Positions 49,756-59,305 of a DNA stretch of 59,394 nucleotides are shown here, in pieces. The position numbers and the translations under genes were made by a program. Numbering within the stretch: the stretch's first letter is position 1; every line of letters starts with the position of its first letter. Source of the stretch: Burkholderiales bacterium. Its GTDB lineage: Bacteria > Pseudomonadota > Gammaproteobacteria > Burkholderiales > Ga0077523. Below the pieces are notes generated by a model. It did no database searches, was not told the DNA's origin, and saw nothing but the letters and a program-made list of their open reading frames with translations. The stretch lies in NCBI GenBank assembly GCA_019745565.1, contig JAIESW010000018.1:1-59394 (forward strand), written 5' to 3'.

Positions 49756-51984
49756 TCACTGCGACGGATAGTAGTCGGATTGGAGCTGGCTCTGCGGCAA
49801 AGCGTTCATTCGCTGGTAGCCGCCGATGTTCTGGCGCAGGATTTCCAGCGGGTTCGAGCCGATCTTCGACAGGCCGCTGAACTCGATCTGGAAGAAGAGC
49901 TGCCGCACGTTGTCCTGGGTGAAAGTCACGAACTGCTGCGCGACGAAGCGCGCGACCCAGCAGCCGGCATTGTACTCGAGCCCCATGATGGTCGCGACCG
50001 CGCGGCCGTCGCGCAGCGAATAGGCGTAGCGGCCCACGCCGCTCCACCTCTCGGTGATGGGCCACTGGGCCGACAAGTCGGTCTGCTCGAAGCTGTCGCG
50101 GTTGAACCGGTAACCCACGTTGAAGACGCTGCCGGGCTCGGGGTTGTAGCGCAGCGCGAAGGTGCTGCGGTCCTGGCGGTTCGAACTCATGTCGTAGTTG
50201 ATGGCGAAGTCGGTATACCAGTTTTCGGTCACCCGGCCGCTCAGCCCGGCGAGCAGGTCGGACCGGTTCTGGGTGCGCACCGCCACATTGGGCAGGGTCA
50301 CCTGCTGGTCCTTGAAGAAGAAGCGCTGGCCGAGCGTCATCCGCAGGCGTTCCTGCCCGTCGACCGGGCTGATCAGGCGGCTCGACACCGCTGTGGTGAG
50401 CTGGTTGGCGTCGTTGATCCGGTCGCCGCCCACGAACTGGTTCTCGGTGAAGATCTGGGCGAGGTTGAAGTCGGCCACGGCCGTGTCGAACACCGGCAGC
50501 TGGTTCTGGTCCCTGAACGGGATGTAGACGTAGTAGAGCCGCGGCTCGAGCGTCTGCAGGAACGCCTTGCCGAACAGGTTGGTGTTGCGCTCGAAGGTGA
50601 CGGTGCTGTCCACGCTGAAGATGGGCAGCACGCGCGTGGCCGTATCGATGCCGGTGGTGCCGTCCAGCGAGTAGCTGGTGTAGTGCAGACCGACCTTCGG
50701 CACGATGTTCACGAACGACTTCTGCAGCGGGAACATCACGCTCGGATAGAGGATCGTCCGCTGGCCGTTGACCAGCGTCGGGTGCGAAAAGGAGACGTAT
50801 TCAGACTGGAACCCCAGATCGAAGCCCTGCAGGTTGGTGCGCTGCGCCCCGAGGTTGAGCTGAGGCAGGCGCGCGTAGGGCGGCGTGATGGGCGCGTTCG
50901 GATCCTGCAGGGTCTGGAAACTCTGGGCGCGGCCCGACAGCGTCCACCAGCCGGTCGAGTAGGTGAGGCCGCCTTCCCGCGGCAGCGTACGCAGCGACGT
51001 GACCGCGATGCGGTTCGACAGGTCGACGAAGTACTCGTCGTCCGAGACCTTCTGCAGGTTCAGGTTGCCCGTGAGCCCCGGCATGAACGTCTGCGTGTGG
51101 CGGAACGCGAGTGCGTACCGGGTGTCGCCCTGGCGCTCGCGGTCGTTCTCCAGGTACTCGGCGTTCAGCATGCCCGTGTACGTGTGGCCCAGGTAGCGGA
51201 CCTCGTTGTTGAGCAGGATGCCGCGCTTGGCCAGCACGCGCGGCGCTATGGTCCAGTCGTAGTTGGGCGCCAGGTTCAGGTAGAAGGGCAGCGTGAATTC
51301 GAAGCCGCTCTTGCCGGTGGTGCCGTAGGTGGGGCTTAAGAAACCGGTCTTGCGGTTGCTGGACAGCGGGAAATCCACGTACGGCGTGTACAGGATCGGC
51401 CAGCCCTTGAACACGACGGTCGCGTTGCGGGCCACACCCTTGTCCTTGTCGCGATCGAGCTTCAGCTTGCCGACCCGCAGGTACCAGCCCTTCTCCGGGA
51501 TCTCGCAGGTGCTGTAGGTCCCCTTTTCGCCGCGATACAGAGTGCGGCTGTCGAGGTAGAGCTTCTCCGCCTTGCCGCGCGCCTTGAAGGCGCGGAAGTA
51601 GTACTCGGGCGATTCCGCGTAGCCCTGTTCCGTCTTCATGTCGAGGAACAGCTTGTCGCTCTCGATCACGTCGCCGCGGCGGTCGAGCCGGACGTTGCCG
51701 GTGGCCGTCAGCTGCTCGTCCGGGATCGAGTAGTGCAGGTGATCGGCGAAGATGGTGCGGCCGCGCTGGCGGATCCTCACCTTGCCGTCGGCGTCGAAGC
51801 TCTGGTTCTGCGTCCCGGAGACGGCATCGGCCTCGATGAAGAGCGGCGTCTCCGCACCGTCCTCTTCGCCGGGCCCGGTCATCAGCTCGACCTGCGGCTT
51901 GAGTTTGAGCCCCAGTTCCTGCGCGTGACCGACGAGCGGCGAAATGACGATGGCGGCGGCGACCCAGCGCGGGATTCGGGACAT
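49756..51984 (-). CDS. lptD: LPS-assembly protein LptD
   Basis: A 742-residue outer-membrane protein that places lipopolysaccharide on the cell surface together with LptE. A signal peptide is followed by an OstA-type N-terminal domain (GTQNQSFDADGKVRIRQRGRTIFADHLHYSIPDEQLTATGNV) and a large C-terminal beta barrel. Only two cysteines are visible, Cys160 (STCEIPEKGW) and Cys675 (NAGCWVARF), enough for one N-to-C disulfide instead of the two of E. coli. It is first in a leftward lptD-surA-rsmA operon. The amgK start is 64 bp away on the other strand. Confidence 0.96.
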   Translation of the reverse strand: MSRIPRWVAAAIVISPLVGHAQELGLKLKPQVELMTGPGEEDGAETPLFIEADAVSGTQNQSFDADGKVRIRQRGRTIFADHLHYSIPDEQLTATGNVRLDRRGDVIESDKLFLDMKTEQGYAESPEYYFRAFKARGKAEKLYLDSRTLYRGEKGTYSTCEIPEKGWYLRVGKLKLDRDKDKGVARNATVVFKGWPILYTPYVDFPLSSNRKTGFLSPTYGTTGKSGFEFTLPFYLNLAPNYDWTIAPRVLAKRGILLNNEVRYLGHTYTGMLNAEYLENDRERQGDTRYALAFRHTQTFMPGLTGNLNLQKVSDDEYFVDLSNRIAVTSLRTLPREGGLTYSTGWWTLSGRAQSFQTLQDPNAPITPPYARLPQLNLGAQRTNLQGFDLGFQSEYVSFSHPTLVNGQRTILYPSVMFPLQKSFVNIVPKVGLHYTSYSLDGTTGIDTATRVLPIFSVDSTVTFERNTNLFGKAFLQTLEPRLYYVYIPFRDQNQLPVFDTAVADFNLAQIFTENQFVGGDRINDANQLTTAVSSRLISPVDGQERLRMTLGQRFFFKDQQVTLPNVAVRTQNRSDLLAGLSGRVTENWYTDFAINYDMSSNRQDRSTFALRYNPEPGSVFNVGYRFNRDSFEQTDLSAQWPITERWSGVGRYAYSLRDGRAVATIMGLEYNAGCWVARFVAQQFVTFTQDNVRQLFFQIEFSGLSKIGSNPLEILRQNIGGYQRMNALPQSQLQSDYYPSQ

Positions 51985-52048
51985 CGGGCTTGTCGCGGGG
52001 TGCTTGTTAGAATTGCCGCAAGTATATGGCGAGAATGGACGAAAACCC

Positions 52049-53047
52049 TTGGATCGAATCGACGAACTGCGTGTCTGGCTGCGCGGTGCGCTGCCTGGCC
52101 GCGATTGTGAACTGACGCCGGCCTCGGCCGACGCGAGCTTCCGGCGCTATTTCCGGGCGACGGACAGCGCCTCCACCTGGATCGTGATGGACGCACCGCC
52201 CGAGCACGAGAACTGCCGCCCGTTCGTGCAGGTGGCTGGACTGCTCGCCGAGGCCGGCCTCAACGCGCCGCGGGTGCTCGCACAGGACCTCGAACGCGGA
52301 TTCCTGCTGCTCACCGATCTGGGCAACACCACCTACCTCGCCGCCCTGGAGAAGGATCGCGGGCTCGCACCGGATCTCTTCGCCGACGCGACCGCCGCCC
52401 TGATCCGCTGGCAGCTCGCCTCGCGCGAGCACGTGCTGCCGCCCTACGACGAAGCGCTGCTGCGGCGTGAACTCAACCTGTTCCCCGATTGGTACGTCGC
52501 CCGGCACCTCGACGTCCAGTTGAGCGAAGCCCAGCGCGACGCCCTCGAGAAGACCTTCGCTGCCATCGTCGCGAACAACCTGGCCCAGCCGCGCGTGTAC
52601 GTGCACCGCGACTACATGCCGCGCAACCTGATGGTGACTGACCCCAACCCGGGCATCCTCGATTTCCAGGATGCGGTGTACGGTCCGATCACCTACGACC
52701 TGGCGTCGCTGTATCGCGACGCCTTCATCAGCTGGGACGAGCGCGAAGTGCTGGACGGCACCATCCGCTATTGGGAGCAGGCGCGGCACGCCGGACTCCC
52801 GGTGAATCCCGACTTCGGCGCCTTCTACCGCGACGTGGAATGGATGGGGCTGCAGCGCCATATGAAGGTGCTCGGCATCTTCGCGCGCCTCAACTACCGC
52901 GACGGCAAGCGCGGCTACCTCGAGGACACGCCGCGCTTCCTCGGCTACGTGCGGGCCACGGCGAACCGCTACGGCGAGCTGCGACCGCTGATTGCATTGC
53001 TGGACGAACTCGAGCAACGCAAGCCGCAGGTCGGCTATACGTTCTGA
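52049..53047 (+). CDS. amgK: N-acetylmuramate/N-acetylglucosamine kinase AmgK
   Basis: A 332-residue APH-fold sugar kinase that phosphorylates the anomeric carbon of MurNAc, the first step of the recycling route that bypasses de novo UDP-MurNAc synthesis (and confers fosfomycin tolerance in pseudomonads). VHRDYMPRNLMVT has catalytic Asp188 and PGILDFQDAVYGPITYDLASL the Mg-binding Asp. The TTG at 52049 is chosen: it gives LDRIDELRVWL, like the family, and no ATG or GTG is available in frame nearby. The murU start overlaps its stop (TGATG). The pair divergent from lptD is the arrangement also found in Pseudomonas. Confidence 0.9.
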   Translation: MDRIDELRVWLRGALPGRDCELTPASADASFRRYFRATDSASTWIVMDAPPEHENCRPFVQVAGLLAEAGLNAPRVLAQDLERGFLLLTDLGNTTYLAALEKDRGLAPDLFADATAALIRWQLASREHVLPPYDEALLRRELNLFPDWYVARHLDVQLSEAQRDALEKTFAAIVANNLAQPRVYVHRDYMPRNLMVTDPNPGILDFQDAVYGPITYDLASLYRDAFISWDEREVLDGTIRYWEQARHAGLPVNPDFGAFYRDVEWMGLQRHMKVLGIFARLNYRDGKRGYLEDTPRFLGYVRATANRYGELRPLIALLDELEQRKPQVGYTF

Positions 53048-53736
53048 TGAAAGCGATGATCCTCGCCGCCGGGCGCGGCGAGCGCATGCGGCCGCTCACG
53101 GACACGGTGCCGAAGCCGCTGCTCGAAGCGGGCGGCAAGCCGCTCATCGTGTGGCACATCGAGCGCCTCGCGCGTGCAGGTGTGCGCGAGCTCGTGATCA
53201 ATCACGCCCACCTGGGCGCGCAGATCGAGCACGCCCTGGGAACCGGCAGCCGGTATGGCGTGACCATCGCGTATTCGCCCGAGGGGCAGGCCCTCGAGAC
53301 CGCAGGCGGCATCGCGCAGGCGCTGCCCCTGCTCGGCACCGATCCGTTTCTCGTGGTGAACGGGGACATCCATACCGACGTGGATTTCGGCGCACTGGTT
53401 CGCGTTGCCCTGGGCGGCGCACCGCCCGCGCTCGCGCACCTGGTGCTCGTCGACAACCCCGCCCACAACCCCGACGGTGACTTCGCGTTCGACGGCCCGT
53501 ACGCGACCGATACGGGAATGCCGCGCTACACGTTCAGCGGCGTCGGCATCTATCGGCCGGACCTGTTCGCCGGCATCGTGCCCGGCACCAGGGCGAAACT
53601 GGCCCCGCTGCTGATCGCCGCCATGCGCGAGCGGCGCGTGACCGCCGAGCGGCATCGCGGCTACTGGCTCGACGTGGGCACGCCCGCGCGGCTCGCCGAG
53701 CTCGACCGCCATCTGCGGATGCCCCCGATCGTATAA
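53047..53736 (+). CDS. murU: N-acetylmuramate-1-phosphate uridylyltransferase MurU
   Basis: A 229-residue nucleotidyltransferase. MILAAGRGERMRPLTDTVPKPLLE is the signature nucleotide-binding loop, and VNGDIHTDVDF has the metal-binding Asp. It converts MurNAc-1-phosphate to UDP-MurNAc in tandem with AmgK. The ATG overlaps the amgK stop by one base (TGATG). The sequence could also be read as a general sugar-1-phosphate nucleotidyltransferase, but the amgK coupling makes MurU the best call. Confidence 0.92.
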   Translation: MKAMILAAGRGERMRPLTDTVPKPLLEAGGKPLIVWHIERLARAGVRELVINHAHLGAQIEHALGTGSRYGVTIAYSPEGQALETAGGIAQALPLLGTDPFLVVNGDIHTDVDFGALVRVALGGAPPALAHLVLVDNPAHNPDGDFAFDGPYATDTGMPRYTFSGVGIYRPDLFAGIVPGTRAKLAPLLIAAMRERRVTAERHRGYWLDVGTPARLAELDRHLRMPPIV

Positions 53737-53794
53737 TCTACCGACGACATTCCCCAAGCTTCCGTTGGTTGGTGCCCCTTGCCGCAACGGAAAT

Positions 53795-53884
53795 GCTCAC
53801 CGCGGAGGACGCGGGGGGGAAACCGAACCTTTCGTCTTTTGGTTTAAGCCTTCCTCCGCGTCCCCCGCGTCCTCCGCGGTGAGC
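53795..53884. repeat. 90-bp inverted repeat between murU and pepP
   Basis: Perfect 23-bp arms at 53795-53817 and 53862-53884 (outer part GCTCACCGCGGAGGACGCG and its complement) with a 44-bp spacer that has an inner AAACC / GGTTT stem. The right arm holds a short internal repeat of CTCCGCGTC. It can form a long hairpin in the murU-pepP transcript. The GCGGAGGACGCGG core belongs to a common type of dispersed repeat in proteobacteria. Confidence 0.8.
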
Positions 53885-53911
53885 GCCTTGGGTTGTTGCC
53901 CGGCCACTGTC

Positions 53912-55243
53912 ATGAATGCTCCGACCTCTGCCTCGCTGGCTTTCGCCCCCTTCGTCGATCGACGCCATCGCCTCGCTGCCGCCATGGGACAGGGCGTGGC
54001 GATCGTCGCCACCGCACCGGAACGCACGCGCAACCGCGACGTGCATCACCCGTTCCGCTTCGACAGCTATTTCTATTACCTCACCGGTTTCACCGAACCG
54101 GAAGCGGTCCTGGTCTTGGTGGCCGGCGCGACACCGAAGAGCATCCTGTTCTGCCGCGAGAAGAACCTCGAGCGCGAGATCTGGGACGGCTATCGGCACG
54201 GTCCGGAGAAAGCGGGCGAAACCTTCGGCTTCGATGAGGCCCATCCGATCTCGAAGCTGGACGAGCTGATGCCGAAGCTGCTTGCGGACCAGCCCTCGCT
54301 GTTCGCGGACGTTGGCGCAGACGGCGCCTGGGATACGCGTTTGATCGAATGGCTCAACGCGGTGCGCGCACAGGTGCGCACCGGCATCACGGCGCCCGGC
54401 GAGATCCGCGACGTGCGCCGTATCCTGGACGACATGCGCCTCACCAAGGACGCGCACGAACTGGACGCCATGCGTCGGGCAGCCGCGATCTCCACCGCTG
54501 CGCACGCGCGGGCGATGCGCGCGACGCGACCCGGCCGATACGAGTACCAGATCGAGGCCGAACTGCTGCACGAGTTCCGCTCACGCGGCGCGCAGTCGCC
54601 GGCTTATCCGAGCATCGTGGCGGGCGGCGCCAACGCCTGCGTGCTGCATTACGTAGAGAACAACGCGCAGCTGCGCGATGGCGACCTGCTCCTGATCGAT
54701 GCTGGTTGCGAAGTCGACGGCTACGCGTCCGACATCACGCGGACCTGGCCCGTCAATGGCCGCTTCACGGGGCCACAGCGCGACGTCTACGAACTGGTGC
54801 TCGCGGCGCAGGCCGCTGCGATCGCGGCCGTGAAGCCCGGCCAGCACTGGGAGCAACCGCACGAAGCGGCCCTGGCCGTGCTGGTGCGCGGATTCATCGA
54901 TCTCAAGCTGTGCCAGGGCACACCCGAATCGGTCATCGAATCGAACGACTACCGTCGCTTCTACATGCACCGCACCGGCCACTGGCTCGGTCTCGACGTG
55001 CACGATGCCGGCGACTACAAGCGCGAAGGCCGCTGGCGCGACCTGGCGCCGGGCATGACGCTCACGGTGGAACCCGGCTGCTACATCCGTCCGGGCGAGG
55101 GCGTGCCGGAAGCGCTCTGGAACATCGGCGTGCGCATCGAGGACGATGTGCTGGTGACGGCAGGCGGCTGCGAAGTGCTGACGGCGGCCGCGCCGAAATC
55201 CGTCAGCGACGTGGAAGCGCTGGTCGGAACCGCGTCGTCCTGA
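53912..55243 (+). CDS. pepP: Xaa-Pro aminopeptidase P
   Basis: A 443-residue M24B metallopeptidase that removes N-terminal residues before proline. The N-terminal aminopeptidase P domain (VHHPFRFDSYFYYLTGFTEPEAVLVL) precedes the pita-bread domain, whose metal ligands appear in LLIDAGCEVDGYASDITRTWPVNG (two Asp), MHRTGHWLGLDVHDAG (His), LTVEPGCYI (Glu) and RIEDDVLVT (Glu). The ATG at 53912 gives MNAPTSASLAF. The next gene, a flavin hydroxylase of ubiquinone synthesis, follows after 23 nt, and pepP-ubiH linkage is common in proteobacteria. Confidence 0.96.
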   Translation: MNAPTSASLAFAPFVDRRHRLAAAMGQGVAIVATAPERTRNRDVHHPFRFDSYFYYLTGFTEPEAVLVLVAGATPKSILFCREKNLEREIWDGYRHGPEKAGETFGFDEAHPISKLDELMPKLLADQPSLFADVGADGAWDTRLIEWLNAVRAQVRTGITAPGEIRDVRRILDDMRLTKDAHELDAMRRAAAISTAAHARAMRATRPGRYEYQIEAELLHEFRSRGAQSPAYPSIVAGGANACVLHYVENNAQLRDGDLLLIDAGCEVDGYASDITRTWPVNGRFTGPQRDVYELVLAAQAAAIAAVKPGQHWEQPHEAALAVLVRGFIDLKLCQGTPESVIESNDYRRFYMHRTGHWLGLDVHDAGDYKREGRWRDLAPGMTLTVEPGCYIRPGEGVPEALWNIGVRIEDDVLVTAGGCEVLTAAAPKSVSDVEALVGTASS

Positions 55244-55266
55244 CGCACCGGACCAGGCGACCAGCC

Positions 55267-56397
55267 ATGTGGGACGCGGTCATCGTCGGCGGCGGCCCGG
55301 TCGGTCAGTTCCTCGCTCTCGCGGCATCGGCCGCAGGGCGGCACACGCTGCTGCTCGAAGCGAAACCGGCGGGCGCCGGCTTCACCGACGATCGCACGCT
55401 CGCGCTGTCGTGGAGCAGCTGGCTCATGCTGCAACGAGTCGGTGCCACCACGGACCTCGAATCGGCGGCGACCCCGATCCGCACCATCCACGTGTCGCAG
55501 CGCGGAGGCTTCGGTCGCAGCGAACTGACCGCCGGCGATGCGGGCGTCCCGGCCCTGGGCTACGTGATCGGGTACGGCGACGTGCAGCGCGCACTCGCGC
55601 GACGAGTCGCGACCCGGGATGTCCGATACGACACTCCGGTGGAGCGCATCGATCCGGCGGATGACGGCGTCGTGGTACATGCTGCCGGCGACAGCGTCCC
55701 TGCTCGCTGTGCGATCGTGGCGGAAGGCGGCGGCCCTCTGGTGGAAGCGCTCGGCTTCTCGCAGCGTGAAAAGGACTACGGTGTGCACGCCGTGGTCGCA
55801 CGGGTGCGTACCGACCGCGAACACGCGCACGTGGCCTTCGAACGCTTCGCCGAAGTCGGACCGCTCGCGCTGCTGCCGCGCGGCGAAGGCTTCGCCCTGG
55901 TCTGGACGCTGGCGCCGGACGATGCACGCGCCGTACTCGCACTGGACGACCGGACGTTTCTCTCGCAGCTGCAACGGGCATTCGGCTGGCGTGCCGGACG
56001 TTTCATCGCCGTCGCCGAGCGCGGTGCCTTTCCGCTCACATTGCGGACGACGGAACCACGGGTTCGCGGCCCCATAGCGCTCGTCGGCAACGCAGCGCAG
56101 ACGCTGCATCCGGTGGCGGGGCAGGGACTCAACCTCGGTCTGCGCGACGCCTGGCTCGCTGCGAAAAGCCTGCCTTCGCTGGAACGGTTCGATCGGGCGC
56201 GCAGATTGGATCGTACGGCGACCGTGCACTTCACCGACGCCCTCGCCGACGTCTTCGCGGCCGACTGGCCCGGTCTTGCCTGGGCTCGCGGCGTCGGACT
56301 CGCCACGCTCGACGTGCTTCCGGCAGCACGCCGCATGTTCGCGCGCACGCTCACCATCGGACACTTGCAGGACCCGGCGCGGGCGCGCCGTTTCTGA
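55267..56397 (+). CDS. UbiH/UbiF/VisC-type FAD-dependent hydroxylase
   Basis: A 376-residue flavoprotein monooxygenase of ubiquinone biosynthesis. VIVGGGPVGQFLALAASAAG binds the ADP part of FAD, and ALVGNAAQTLHPVAGQGLNLGLRDAW is the second FAD motif of the UbiH family. The region between carries the GDVQRALARRV signature. Which ring carbon is hydroxylated cannot be told from sequence; the place next to pepP favours UbiH. GXGXXG and GD/N motifs are intact. The TACAAT of a possible dusB promoter lies just after its stop. Confidence 0.93.
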   Translation: MWDAVIVGGGPVGQFLALAASAAGRHTLLLEAKPAGAGFTDDRTLALSWSSWLMLQRVGATTDLESAATPIRTIHVSQRGGFGRSELTAGDAGVPALGYVIGYGDVQRALARRVATRDVRYDTPVERIDPADDGVVVHAAGDSVPARCAIVAEGGGPLVEALGFSQREKDYGVHAVVARVRTDREHAHVAFERFAEVGPLALLPRGEGFALVWTLAPDDARAVLALDDRTFLSQLQRAFGWRAGRFIAVAERGAFPLTLRTTEPRVRGPIALVGNAAQTLHPVAGQGLNLGLRDAWLAAKSLPSLERFDRARRLDRTATVHFTDALADVFAADWPGLAWARGVGLATLDVLPAARRMFARTLTIGHLQDPARARRF

Positions 56398-56398
56398 T

Positions 56399-56404
56399 TA
56401 CAAT
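56399..56404 (+). promoter_or_regulatory. Possible -10 element for dusB-fis
   Basis: TACAAT, one mismatch to TATAAT, 42 bp before the dusB ATG, at the stop of the preceding gene. No good -35 is found 16-18 bp upstream. fis promoters are often regulated by growth rate and the GCGCGCC stretch just downstream resembles a stringent discriminator, which is inference. Confidence 0.3.
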
Positions 56405-56445
56405 ACGCGCCCTTTCCCTTTCGCCCGAACTTCGCCGCCGAGCTC

Positions 56446-57453
56446 ATGCAGGTCGGTCCTTACATACTGCACAACCGGCTCGCGGTGGCACCCATGGCGG
56501 GCGTTACCGATCGGCCGTTCCGCCAGTTGTGCAAGGCGCTCGGCGCGGGGTACGCAGTTTCGGAGATGACCGCTTCCGACACGCGACTGTGGAACACCGA
56601 CAAGAGCCGCCGGCGCCGCGATCACGACGGTGAAGTGGAACCCGTTGCAGTGCAGATCGCCGGCACCGAACCTGTGCAGATGGCGGAGGCCGCGCGCCTC
56701 AATGTGGCGCACGGCGCCCAGATCATCGACATCAACATGGGCTGCCCGGCCAAGAAAGTGTGCAACGTGGCGGCGGGTTCGGCGCTGCTGCGCGATGAGG
56801 TCAAGGTCGCTGCGATCCTCGATGCCGTCGTCGCGGCCGTGGATGTTCCCGTGACGCTCAAGATCCGTACCGGCTGGGATCATGCCCATCGCAATGCCGT
56901 GCGCATCGCCCGCATCGCGGAGGCTGCCGGCATTCGGGCATTGGCCGTGCATGGTCGTACCCGCGCCGATCTCTACAACGGCGCTGCCGAGTACGAAACC
57001 ATCGCAGCCGTGAAGGCCGTCATTTCCATTCCCGTGATCGCCAACGGCGACATCGATACGCCCGAGAAGGCGAAACGGGTGCTCGACCGCACCGGCGCCG
57101 ACGCCGTGATGATCGGCCGAGCCGCTCTGGGCCGGCCCTGGATCTTCCGCGAGATCGATCACTACCTGCAGACGGGGACGAAGCTGCCGGCGCCGGACCT
57201 CACCGAGATCCGCGAGATCCTCACGGCCCATCTCGGCGCGCTGCACGCGTTCTACGGCGACCGCACCGGTCCCAGAGTCGCACGCAAACACGTGGGCTGG
57301 TACTCGGAAACCATTCCCGGCGGTGCGCGGTTGCGAGCGGAAGTGAATGCTCTCGACACGCCGGAATCGCAACGCGACGCCGTGGAGCGATTCTTCGATC
57401 GCCTCGAGATCCCGACCAACTCCGTTCCGCTCGATCAAAGGCTCGCGGCATGA
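56446..57453 (+). CDS. dusB: tRNA-dihydrouridine synthase B
   Basis: A 335-residue FMN-dependent enzyme that reduces a uridine of the tRNA D loop. PMAGVTDRPFRQLCK, QIAGTEPVQMAEAARLN, IIDINMGCPAKKVCNVAAGSALL (catalytic Cys100), LKIRTGWD and GADAVMIGRAALGRPWIFREI are the DusB signatures. It precedes fis and overlaps it by ATGA, an old and conserved gene pair in gamma- and betaproteobacteria. Confidence 0.97.
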   Translation: MQVGPYILHNRLAVAPMAGVTDRPFRQLCKALGAGYAVSEMTASDTRLWNTDKSRRRRDHDGEVEPVAVQIAGTEPVQMAEAARLNVAHGAQIIDINMGCPAKKVCNVAAGSALLRDEVKVAAILDAVVAAVDVPVTLKIRTGWDHAHRNAVRIARIAEAAGIRALAVHGRTRADLYNGAAEYETIAAVKAVISIPVIANGDIDTPEKAKRVLDRTGADAVMIGRAALGRPWIFREIDHYLQTGTKLPAPDLTEIREILTAHLGALHAFYGDRTGPRVARKHVGWYSETIPGGARLRAEVNALDTPESQRDAVERFFDRLEIPTNSVPLDQRLAA

Positions 57454-57686
57454 TCAACGAGAACGAGATCGCGCGCTGCGTGCGTCGCGCCATCGACGGC
57501 TACTTCCGCGACCTGGACGGCGAGCGGCCGAGCCCGATCTACGAGATGGTGATCCAGTGCGTCGAACGGCCCTTGCTCGAGACCGTGCTCGCGCGGGTCG
57601 ACGGCAACCAGACCCAGGCAGCGGAACTGCTCGGCATGAACCGCAACACGCTGCGCAAGAAGATGCAGGCCTACGGCCTGAAGTAG
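57450..57686 (+). CDS. fis: Nucleoid-associated transcription factor Fis
   Basis: A 78-residue protein, slightly short against E. coli Fis (98) but usual for betaproteobacteria. The C-terminal helix-turn-helix (about residues 54-74, [20 protein letters not shown]) binds DNA; the N-terminal flexible arm of the enteric protein is reduced. It regulates rRNA and many other promoters and shapes the nucleoid. It overlaps dusB and is followed after 43 bp by purH, as in many relatives. Confidence 0.96.
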   Translation: MINENEIARCVRRAIDGYFRDLDGERPSPIYEMVIQCVERPLLETVLARVDGNQTQAAELLGMNRNTLRKKMQAYGLK

Positions 57687-57729
57687 TCTTCCCCACCAAC
57701 ATCTTCCCCTTACCGGACACTCCATCGCC

Positions 57730-59292
57730 ATGGCGAGCACGCGGCAGGCGCTGATCAGCGTTTCCGACAAGACCGGTGTCGTCGCCTTCGCCCAGGCGCT
57801 CAAGGGTTTCGGGTTCCGCATCCTGTCGACCGGCGGCACGGCGAAGCTCCTGGCCGACGCCGGCATTGCCGTCACCGAAGTGGCGGACTACACCGGCTTC
57901 CCGGAGATGCTGGACGGGCGCGTGAAGACCCTGCATCCGCGCGTTCACGGTGGGATCCTGGCACGCCGCGATCTGCCCGCGCACGTCGAAGCGATGACGC
58001 GCGAAGGCATCGACTACATCGACATCGTGGCGGTGAACCTGTATCCGTTCCGCGAGACCGTCGCCAGGCCCCACTGCACGCTGGACGAGGCGATCGAGAA
58101 CATCGACATCGGCGGCCCGGCCATGGTGCGCGCCGCCGCCAAGAACTATCGGCACGTCGCCGTACTGACCGATCCTGCCGACTACGGCGCGCTGCTCGAC
58201 GAGATGACCGCTGCGGGCGGCGGCATCAGCCTCGAAACGCGCTTCGCACTCGCCAAGAAGGCGTATTCGCATACCGCCCAGTACGACGGCGCCATCGCCA
58301 ATTACCTCACGAGCCTCGGTGCCGACGGTGCACGTGCACCGTTTCCGACACGGCTCAACGTCGCGTTCGACAAGGCACAGGACCTGCGCTACGGCGAGAA
58401 TCCGCATCAGCAGGCAGCGTTCTACCGCGACCTCGCGCCGGCGCCCGGCAGCCTCGCCCGCTACACGCAACTGCAGGGTAAGGAACTTTCGTACAACAAC
58501 ATTGCTGACGCCGACGCCGCCTGGGAATGCGTGAAGACCTTCGATGCGCCCGCCTGCGTCATTATCAAGCACGCGAACCCCTGCGGTGTCGCGATCGCCG
58601 AAGCGCCGCTCGCGGCCTATCGCCGCGCATTCGCCACCGATCCGACGTCGGCCTTCGGCGGCATCATCGCCTTCAATCGCGATGTGGACGCGGACACCGC
58701 GACTGCGGTTGCCGGGCAGTTCGTGGAAGTGGTCATCGCGCCGTCGTTCTCGGATGGCGCACGCCAGACGTTCGCGGCCAAGGCCAACGTGCGCGTGCTC
58801 GAAGTAGGACTCGCCGCCGGCGCGAACGACTGGGACCTGAAGCGCGTGGGCGGCGGTGTGCTGGTGCAGACGCCGGACTCGCACAACGTGGCACCCACGG
58901 ATCTGCGGGTCGTGACGCGCCTCGCCCCGACCGAGGAACAGCTGCGCGACCTGGTGTTCGCCTGGCGCGTGGCGAAGTACGTCAAGTCCAACGCAATCGT
59001 GTTCTGCGGCAACGGGCAGACGCTGGGCGTGGGTGCCGGTCAGATGAGCCGCGTGGATTCGGCGCGCATCGCGTCCATCAAAGCGCAGAACGCCAAGCTG
59101 GACCTCGCGGGTTCAGTGGTCGCCTCCGATGCATTCTTCCCGTTTCGCGACGGCCTCGACGTCGTCGTCGACGCCGGTGCCCGGGCCGTGATCCAGCCGG
59201 GCGGCAGCGTGCGCGACGACGAGGTCATCGCCGCAGCGGACGAGCGCGGCGTGGCCATGGTGTTCACCGGCATACGGCACTTCCGGCACTGA
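57730..59292 (+). CDS. purH: Bifunctional AICAR transformylase/IMP cyclohydrolase
   Basis: A 520-residue enzyme of the last two steps of IMP synthesis. The N-terminal IMP cyclohydrolase (MGS-like) domain reads [39 protein letters not shown]. The AICAR transformylase domain has [27 protein letters not shown] (catalytic Lys and His) and [31 protein letters not shown]. The ATG at 57730 is standard. purD follows after 13 bp, so the pair is probably an operon with dusB-fis upstream. Confidence 0.97.
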   Translation: MASTRQALISVSDKTGVVAFAQALKGFGFRILSTGGTAKLLADAGIAVTEVADYTGFPEMLDGRVKTLHPRVHGGILARRDLPAHVEAMTREGIDYIDIVAVNLYPFRETVARPHCTLDEAIENIDIGGPAMVRAAAKNYRHVAVLTDPADYGALLDEMTAAGGGISLETRFALAKKAYSHTAQYDGAIANYLTSLGADGARAPFPTRLNVAFDKAQDLRYGENPHQQAAFYRDLAPAPGSLARYTQLQGKELSYNNIADADAAWECVKTFDAPACVIIKHANPCGVAIAEAPLAAYRRAFATDPTSAFGGIIAFNRDVDADTATAVAGQFVEVVIAPSFSDGARQTFAAKANVRVLEVGLAAGANDWDLKRVGGGVLVQTPDSHNVAPTDLRVVTRLAPTEEQLRDLVFAWRVAKYVKSNAIVFCGNGQTLGVGAGQMSRVDSARIASIKAQNAKLDLAGSVVASDAFFPFRDGLDVVVDAGARAVIQPGGSVRDDEVIAAADERGVAMVFTGIRHFRH

Positions 59293-59305
59293 TCACTGCA
59301 CAACC

